From Myxococcales bacterium (GTDB lineage: Bacteria; Myxococcota_A; Polyangia; Nannocystales; Nannocystaceae), in NCBI GenBank assembly GCA_020633335.1, contig JACKDU010000002.1, positions 930,001 through 994,000 on the forward strand: a stretch of 64,000 bases of DNA. The letters are read 5' to 3'. The translations under genes and the position numbers were made by a program. Position 1 is the first letter of the stretch; each line of letters starts with the position of its first letter. The notes beneath the pieces were generated by a model. That model worked only from the letters and a program-made list of their open reading frames with translations. It did no database searches and was not told the origin of the DNA. Positions 58,965 through 64,000 of the stretch are shown here, in pieces.

Positions 58965-59720
58965 TCAGCAGCCCGACTCGGCGAGGAGCGGCGACCAGAG
59001 GGCCTCGCGTTCGCGGACCCTGCTTGAGACATGCGCGCGCCGTGGGCCCCGTCGGAGCCCGAGGGTGAGGGCCGCGAGGGCCGCGAGGAGGAGCGCGAGC
59101 GCCCGGCTCGGCGGCGTCCATGAATGTCTGATCGGACATGACCATGAGGCCATGGCCAGCGCGTCGGCGCAGCGCTGCCACTCGCGGCCGCCCGCGTCGA
59201 GGGCCAGGAGCGCAGCCGCGAGGGCGCAGAGGAGCGCGAGCAGGAGGATCCCGACCCGGGTCGCTCCGCCGGTCGCCCGCGCGGGCTCGGTCGCCAGGCT
59301 CCACCCGCTCCCCGAGGCCGCGAGCGACGGCGCTTCGGCGCCGACGCTGGCGCTCAGCGGACGCAGCGCGCCCTCGGGAGCGACCACCTCGTCGCGCGTC
59401 GTGACCACCGCCGGCGCGAGCGCGCCGCAGAGCTCGACCTCGACGCGGAAGGGCCCGATCTCGAGGGGCGCGCCGCCGCCGAGGCAGACCTCGCCGACGA
59501 TCGCCCGCCCGCGGACCCGGGTCGCCGCGAGCGGGTCGGCGACGATCACATGCACCCGCTCGCCGACGATCTCGAGGACCGCGTGGACCCGGGCGACCTC
59601 CGGATCGACGAGGCGGAGGTGGGCGCTGGGGAGGCGACCGATCTTGATCACCTCCTCCTCGAAGCGCTGGACCTCGACCAGCTCCTCCCCGCGATAGACC
59701 TGGATCTCGACGCTCGTCAT
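58965..59720 (-). CDS. FHA-domain membrane protein
   Basis: 251 residues. An FHA domain at 25-95 (VIKIGRLPSAHLRLVD, VARVHAVLEIV, LEIGPFRVEVEL) would bind phospho-Thr peptides, although the usual S-x-x-G-x-N loop is poorly kept (ADPLAATRVRGRAI), so binding may be weak. Two hydrophobic helices (155-175 and 206-222) make it an inner-membrane protein with a cytoplasmic FHA. Between the helices, residues 190-202 (MASWSCPIRHSWT) use rare codons and coincide with the interspersed palindrome. ATG 59720 is used because homologous FHA starts match the next gene (the MTSVEIQVYRGEEL versus MNTRTLAIKIFYGDQL pattern). It ends 10 bases from the convergent kinase. Confidence 0.84.
   Translation of the reverse strand: MTSVEIQVYRGEELVEVQRFEEEVIKIGRLPSAHLRLVDPEVARVHAVLEIVGERVHVIVADPLAATRVRGRAIVGEVCLGGGAPLEIGPFRVEVELCGALAPAVVTTRDEVVAPEGALRPLSASVGAEAPSLAASGSGWSLATEPARATGGATRVGILLLALLCALAAALLALDAGGREWQRCADALAMASWSCPIRHSWTPPSRALALLLAALAALTLGLRRGPRRAHVSSRVREREALWSPLLAESGC
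59125..59138. repeat. Interspersed palindrome, near-copy inside the FHA membrane protein gene
   Basis: TGTCTGATCGGACA, one mismatch, inside a longer CATG-rich patch (59119-59154). It encodes a segment with rare codons TCA, TGT, AGA and CAT between two membrane helices. Confidence 0.55.
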
Positions 59721-59800
59721 CGCCGCCCCCCCCGACGAAGACAGCCGCCGGAGGGTGAGGTTCCCGGACCGCGGCCCCGATCCTCCGCAGCCACCATTGA

Positions 59801-59814
59801 TGTCCATAAAGACA
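59801..59814. repeat. Interspersed palindrome, near-copy upstream of the FHA gene
   Basis: TGTCCATAAAGACA, one mismatch to TGTCC-N4-GGACA, in the 174-base gap between the two FHA genes. A degenerate second element (TGCTC-N4-GGACA) follows at 59814-59827. Confidence 0.5.
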
Positions 59815-59836
59815 TGCTCATGAGGACACACAAATA

Positions 59837-59866
59837 GAGAGGGCCCGGCCGAAGCCGAGCCCTCTC
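59837..59866 (-). terminator. Hairpin downstream of the FHA-AgmX/PglI gene
   Basis: A 13-base stem GAGAGGGCCCGGC/GCCGAGCCCTCTC with one mismatch and loop CGAA. TATTTGTG follows on the minus strand. Confidence 0.75.
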
Positions 59867-59894
59867 CCGGAGGCGATCCCCCGCCCGCTCCCGA

Positions 59895-62006
59895 TCAGCC
59901 GGGCTCGAGGACGAAGGGGTAGGTGACGATGACCGACCCGCCGCCCTGCGGCTTCGGGAACTTCCAGCGCCGCACCGCCTGGGCGATGCAGTTGCCGACG
60001 CCAGCGTCCTTGATCGACGAGTCGGCGACCGCCGCCGAGACGACGTTGCCGCCGCCGCCGATCGAGAACTGCACCGCCACGCGGCCCTTCAGGTTCGGGT
60101 CCTTGGCGAGGCCCTGGTTGTAGCAGTGGCGGACCTCGTTGATGTGCGCGCGGACGATACGACGGATGATGTCCTTGTCGAGCGCGCCCTGGACCTGCGC
60201 CTTCGCCTGGCGGACCTGCGGGACCCGGCTGCCGCGGCCGCCGAAGCCTGCGCCCGAGCCACGGCCGTAGCCCGAGCCCGTACCGCCGCCGCCGCCCTTG
60301 CCGATGAGGCCGGTGTTGCCGAGGCCGATGGTGCCCTCACCGGTACCACCACCGCCGCGGCCGGTGCCGACCAGGCCGAGGCCGCCGACGCCGAAGGCCT
60401 CACCGACCTCGGTGCCCGTCAGACCGCCCCACACGTCCGAGTCGTCGTTGCCGACCGCGAACGCGCCGCCGTAGGGCGAGGCGAGGAAGTGGCCGCTCTG
60501 CTGGCTCATCACCCCGAGGATACCGGCCTGGCGGGCCGCCATCTCCGGGTCGAAGTTACGAGCCATCTGCGGGATCGCGTCCTTGGGGCCCTTCATCGCG
60601 TAGAGGCCGGACTTCGACTTGGAGGTGGGCTTGCCCATCTTGCCCTCCTCGCCCTTGTGGCGCTGACCGGTGCCGCCGGCCTCGTCGTCCGAATTCTCCT
60701 GATCCTCCGGCGGCGGCTCCTCCTCCTCAGGGGGCTTGTCCGGCTGGTTGAGGTAGCCGACGAAGCGGTTCTCCTCCATCAGCTCGTCCATGCTGAGGTC
60801 CTGCGCCTCGGCCGGGATCATCTGCGAGAGGAAGATCATCGAGCCGATCACCGCGAGCGAGCCCGCGTTGTAGAACCAGAAGGGCTTGTCGGTCTCCGAG
60901 CCGCCCGCCAGCACCGCGCCCGGCGCGACCGAGTTCACGTAGAAGGTGACGTCCTGGTACGCGACCCGGCAGCTCGCTCCGGGCGGCAGCGGGAAGGTGT
61001 AGTGCGAGCCGGCAGCCGCCGCGCGACCCGAGCTCACGAGCTGGGCGAGCGGGACGGTCTGGCCGTCGAGCGTGACCTCGCCGTTCATCCCCTGGGTGAA
61101 GTTGAGGGCGAAGTCGTGGTCGGAGCCGCGGACCAGCGGGAAGCCGGCCGGGGTCGGCAGACCCGCGGGCGGGACGTGGAAGGAGACCTCGTGTCCCTCG
61201 CCGATCGTGTAGTCCCGCGGGGCGTAGTCGCTCATCCGCGCCATGCCGACGCCGAAGGGGATGAGGCCGAGGAGCGCGAGCGCCACGCCGATCCCGCCGA
61301 GGCCGGTGCCCGGCTTCTGCGGCATGATCCCGCCGGTCTGCTGGGCCTCGGCGACCTTCTTCTGGTAGCCGTCCCAGTCCTGCGAGACCTCGAAGCCGAA
61401 GAGGCCGATGCCGCCGAGCATCATCGCCCCGCCGATCGCCAGCCAGAGCGGCGCCTGCGAGCGCCGGTTCTTGATCTGACCGACGTGCTGGACGTCGAGG
61501 ACGGTGGTCCCGTACATCGCCACGACCTCGGCGACGCGGGTGCCGTTTTGGACCTCGTACTCGCTCGCGTCGATCTGGATCGGCGGGCGCATCGGCATCG
61601 GCGCGGGCGCGGCGGCCATCATCGGCGCAGCCGCGGCGGCGGCCATCATCGGCGCGGCGACAGCGGCCGCGGCCGCCGGCGCCTCGGCCATCACCGGCGC
61701 CTCGGCGACGAAGCCGATCTCGACGCGGTAGGGTCCGAACTCGAGGACGTCGCCGTCGCCGAGCGGGGCGTTCTTGTCGATCCGCTGGCCGTTGAGGACG
61801 GTCCCGGTCGACGAGCCCAGGTCGATGATCCGCACCTCATCGCCCGACACCTCGATCACCGCGTGCATACGGGCGACCGCCTCGTCGTCGAGGCAGAGGT
61901 GGCTGCTCTTGAGCTTGCCGATCTTGATGACGTCTTGATCGAGGGTCTTGGAGTCGACGAGCTGGTCGCCGTAGAAGATCTTGATGGCGAGGGTCCGGGT
62001 GTTCAT
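59895..62006 (-). CDS. FHA protein with AgmX/PglI (TonB-like) C-terminal domain, gliding-motility type
   Basis: 703 residues. An FHA domain at 25-98 has the intact SSTGTVLNG loop, so phospho-Thr binding is likely. An Ala/Met/Pro linker follows, then two membrane helices (about 186-206 and 236-257), a beta-rich region, another hydrophobic segment near 380-398, and a Gly/Asn-rich stretch. The C-terminus (ALDKDIIRRIVRAHINEVRHCYNQGL through RRWKFPKPQGGGSVIVTYPF) is an AgmX/PglI domain, a TonB-C-like module found in GltG/GltJ of the Myxococcus gliding and envelope machinery. It should span the inner membrane and reach into the periplasm. I infer control by the neighbouring kinase. Paralogous at its N-terminus to the preceding FHA protein. 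Confidence 0.9.
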   Translation of the reverse strand: MNTRTLAIKIFYGDQLVDSKTLDQDVIKIGKLKSSHLCLDDEAVARMHAVIEVSGDEVRIIDLGSSTGTVLNGQRIDKNAPLGDGDVLEFGPYRVEIGFVAEAPVMAEAPAAAAAVAAPMMAAAAAAPMMAAAPAPMPMRPPIQIDASEYEVQNGTRVAEVVAMYGTTVLDVQHVGQIKNRRSQAPLWLAIGGAMMLGGIGLFGFEVSQDWDGYQKKVAEAQQTGGIMPQKPGTGLGGIGVALALLGLIPFGVGMARMSDYAPRDYTIGEGHEVSFHVPPAGLPTPAGFPLVRGSDHDFALNFTQGMNGEVTLDGQTVPLAQLVSSGRAAAAGSHYTFPLPPGASCRVAYQDVTFYVNSVAPGAVLAGGSETDKPFWFYNAGSLAVIGSMIFLSQMIPAEAQDLSMDELMEENRFVGYLNQPDKPPEEEEPPPEDQENSDDEAGGTGQRHKGEEGKMGKPTSKSKSGLYAMKGPKDAIPQMARNFDPEMAARQAGILGVMSQQSGHFLASPYGGAFAVGNDDSDVWGGLTGTEVGEAFGVGGLGLVGTGRGGGGTGEGTIGLGNTGLIGKGGGGGTGSGYGRGSGAGFGGRGSRVPQVRQAKAQVQGALDKDIIRRIVRAHINEVRHCYNQGLAKDPNLKGRVAVQFSIGGGGNVVSAAVADSSIKDAGVGNCIAQAVRRWKFPKPQGGGSVIVTYPFVLEPG

Positions 62007-62204
62007 GGCGCGGTCCTTGGTCGATGCGTTACGCCTCCACTGACAGCCACCCCCGGCGGGTTCCCCGGGCGGTGAATTTTTCCCAAAGGCGCGGCGCCGC
62101 GCCCGGCCGCGGGGCCGCGCCGCCCGCCAGCCCCGGGGCGCCGCCAGACGCCGCCAGACGCCGAGACGCCGCGGCCGCCCGTCCGCGGGCCTGGACGAGG
62201 CGCC

Positions 62205-63788
62205 CTAGCCCTCGCCCGGCTCGCGCTTGATCCGGGCCATCTTGACGAAGCCGCGGACGATCTTGAGCGGCTTCTTCCGCATCAGCCCCATCACCAGCTC
62301 GACCGCCCCGCGGTACTTGCCGCCGTAGGGGTACCAGTAGGGCTCGGCCTTGGTCAGCGCCCGATCGACCAGGATCGCGCGGACGTGGGTGAAGGCGCGG
62401 AGCCCCTCCTCCCCGTGGTAGCGGCCGATCCCGCTCGACTTCACCCCGCCGAAGGGGAGCCCCGGGTGACCGGCGCTGCTGAGGACGTCGTTGACCGAGA
62501 CCTGGCCGCACTCGAGGCGCGAGGCGATCGCCACGCCGCGGTCGAGATCGCGGGTCCAGACGCTGGCGTTGAGGCCGTACTCGTGGCTGTTCGCCAGGCG
62601 GATCGCCTCCTCCTCGTCCTTCACCCGGATGATCGGCACCACCGGCCCGAAGGTCTCCTCGCGGTAGATCGACATCTCCGGGCGGACGTCGACGATCACG
62701 GTCGGCGCGAAGAATTGCCCGGCCCGCTCGACCCGCTCGCCGCCGACCAGGATCTTCGCGCCGTCGGCGACCGCCTCCCGGAGGTGGCGCTCGACCGTCG
62801 CCAGCTGCCCCTTGAAGATCATCGGCCCGACGTCGGCGTCCTCGTCGGGGCCGCCGACCCGGAGGGCCCCGACCTCGCGCTCGAAGAGCGCGACGAAGCG
62901 GTCGTAGATCGCGTCGACGACGAAGAGGCGCTCGACCGAGATGCAGGCCTGGCCGGCGTTGGTGAAGCCGCCCCAGGCCGCCCCGCGGACCGCCCGCTCG
63001 AGGGGCGCGTCCTCGCAGATGATCATCGCGTCCTTGCCCCCGAGCTCGAGCTCGCAGGGGATCGGCCGCGCGGCGCAGGCGGCCATCACCTTGCGGCCGG
63101 TGGCGACCGAGCCGGTGAAGAAGATCATGTCGACGTCGGCCCGGCAGAGCGCGGCCCCGGTCCCGCCGTCCCCCTGGACGACCTCGACCACCCCGGCCGG
63201 GAGATCGATCGCCGCGAAGACCTCGCGGATCAGCTCGCCGGCGATCGGCGTGACCTCGGAGGGCTTGAGGACGCAGGTGTTGCCGGCGGTGAGCGCCTGG
63301 AGGATCGGCGCGATCGCCAGCTGGAAGGGGAAGTTCCACGGCGAGATCACGCCGATCACCCCGCGCGGGAAGTGCTCGACGTAGCTGGCCTTGGGCGCGA
63401 GGTAGATCGGCGTCCACACCTTGCGGCGGCCGAGCACCTTGGCCGCGACCTTGCGGTGGTAGTCGAGGAGCGTCGGCACCAGGAGGAGCTCGGTCGAGAG
63501 CGACTCGATCCGCGGCTTGCCGGTGTCCTCGCTGAGGCGGGCCGCGAACTCCTCGCCGCGCTCGACGAGCACATGGCGGAGGCGATCGAGGCGCTCCATC
63601 CGCGCCTCCAGCGAGAGCGCGCTCCAGGCCGGGAAGGCCGCCCGCGCCCGGGCGACCGCGGCCGCGACCGCGGCCTCGTCCGAGATCGGGAACTCGCCGA
63701 TCACCTCGCCGCTGACGGGGCTCCTCTTGCAGATCGTCTGCGCGGCGCTCATGGGCGGGGTGGACTCGGCAGCGGTATCGACGCTCAT
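62205..63788 (-). CDS. Aldehyde dehydrogenase
   Basis: A 527-residue NAD(P)+-dependent aldehyde dehydrogenase. The Rossmann segment is GVIGVISPWNFPFQLAIAP, the NAD site FFTGSVATGRKVM, general base Glu248 in ELELGGKDAMI, catalytic Cys282 in NAGQACISVERLFV, and the late EETFGPVVPIIRV is present. A C-terminal extension of about 60 residues (KAEPYWYPYGGKYRGAVELVMGLMRKKPLKIVRGF) ends in an amphipathic basic helix, as in long-chain or membrane-associated members. A start at 63788 is used, though ATG 63752 is possible. The substrate is unknown; fatty aldehydes would fit the extension. Confidence 0.93.
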   Translation of the reverse strand: MSVDTAAESTPPMSAAQTICKRSPVSGEVIGEFPISDEAAVAAAVARARAAFPAWSALSLEARMERLDRLRHVLVERGEEFAARLSEDTGKPRIESLSTELLLVPTLLDYHRKVAAKVLGRRKVWTPIYLAPKASYVEHFPRGVIGVISPWNFPFQLAIAPILQALTAGNTCVLKPSEVTPIAGELIREVFAAIDLPAGVVEVVQGDGGTGAALCRADVDMIFFTGSVATGRKVMAACAARPIPCELELGGKDAMIICEDAPLERAVRGAAWGGFTNAGQACISVERLFVVDAIYDRFVALFEREVGALRVGGPDEDADVGPMIFKGQLATVERHLREAVADGAKILVGGERVERAGQFFAPTVIVDVRPEMSIYREETFGPVVPIIRVKDEEEAIRLANSHEYGLNASVWTRDLDRGVAIASRLECGQVSVNDVLSSAGHPGLPFGGVKSSGIGRYHGEEGLRAFTHVRAILVDRALTKAEPYWYPYGGKYRGAVELVMGLMRKKPLKIVRGFVKMARIKREPGEG

Positions 63789-63956
63789 GCCGCTTGGCTA
63801 GCACATTTCGCGGCCCCTGGCGGCCCACGCGGGACCCGGGCCAGACCAAAGCGCGCACGCGCGCGATATCGCGTAAGATGCGCACGCTGACCCCCGGGGC
63901 GAGGGCGGGTACGATGGCCGCCCGCTGCCGCCCGTGCGGCGGCGGGGAGCGCCGCC

Positions 63957-64000
63957 ATGATCCAGGAAGCAGACCGCCTCTTCCGCCGCTACATGCAGGC
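63957..64000 (+). CDS. 5' end of an unidentified gene, cut by the window edge
   Basis: ATG 63957 with GGGGAG eight bases upstream opens a frame (MIQEADRLFRRYMQ) that runs off the right edge after 14 codons. Too short to assign. It is divergent from the aldehyde dehydrogenase gene across about 170 bases. Confidence 0.5.
   Translation, partial: MIQEADRLFRRYMQ

Overview
The window is high-GC DNA whose real genes carry almost only G or C at third codon positions. It most resembles a myxobacterium of the Nannocystis/Plesiocystis group. That is my inference from several traits: lipoproteins with long Ser/Gly/Thr linkers straight after the lipobox cysteine, two proteins with MYXO-CTERM-like tails (a Gly/Cys stretch, one hydrophobic helix, then an Arg cluster), an AgmX/PglI-type envelope protein with an FHA domain, an MXAN_2562-like barrel, and a fused Ser/Thr kinase-ATPase-TPR regulator. 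No rRNA, tRNA, CRISPR array, transposase or prophage gene was seen. The DNA looks like chromosome carrying housekeeping genes mixed with lineage-specific envelope and signalling genes.

Layout. 1-11 kb: envelope and secreted proteins (M16 protease, VanX-type dipeptidase, VWA lipoprotein, CBS protein, thioesterase, a lipoprotein with two CX4CH sites, a PI-PLC-like lipoprotein, a LysM-MepA murein endopeptidase). 11-14 kb: a MoxR ATPase paired with a TraB-like protein. 14-19 kb: secreted repeat protein, YbaY-like lipoprotein, homoserine kinase, SMI1-ankyrin protein, DsbA-like lipoprotein. 19-21 kb: etfBA. 21-26.5 kb: histidine kinase, degenerate kinase partner, aminotransferase, O-methyltransferase. 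26.7-29 kb: MYXO-CTERM protein and outer-membrane barrel behind a sigma-54-like site. 29-36 kb: RNase R, a PQQ propeller with an apparent frameshift, AblB-like acetyltransferase, HtpG. 36-45 kb: MYXO-CTERM protein with a damaged zinc site, BtuF-like protein, HTH regulator, metG, SLT transglycosylase. 45-49 kb: fadN-fadA beta-oxidation pair. 49-55 kb: M4 protease, APC transporter, dipeptide epimerase. 55-62 kb: giant Ser/Thr kinase facing two FHA proteins. 62-64 kb: aldehyde dehydrogenase and the first codons of another gene.

Functional links. EtfBA and FadN/FadA fit fatty-acid oxidation, with ETF as electron acceptor of acyl-CoA dehydrogenases. MepA, SLT, the VanX-like dipeptidase and the dipeptide epimerase all act on peptidoglycan or muropeptides. 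The kinase and the FHA proteins at 55-62 kb plausibly form a phospho-Thr signalling group.

The most unusual DNA-level signal is a short interspersed quasi-palindrome, TGTCC-N4-GGACA, with exact copies inside three unrelated genes and near-copies inside others. Inside genes it coincides with patches of otherwise rare codons, as if selection or insertion acts on the DNA rather than the protein.
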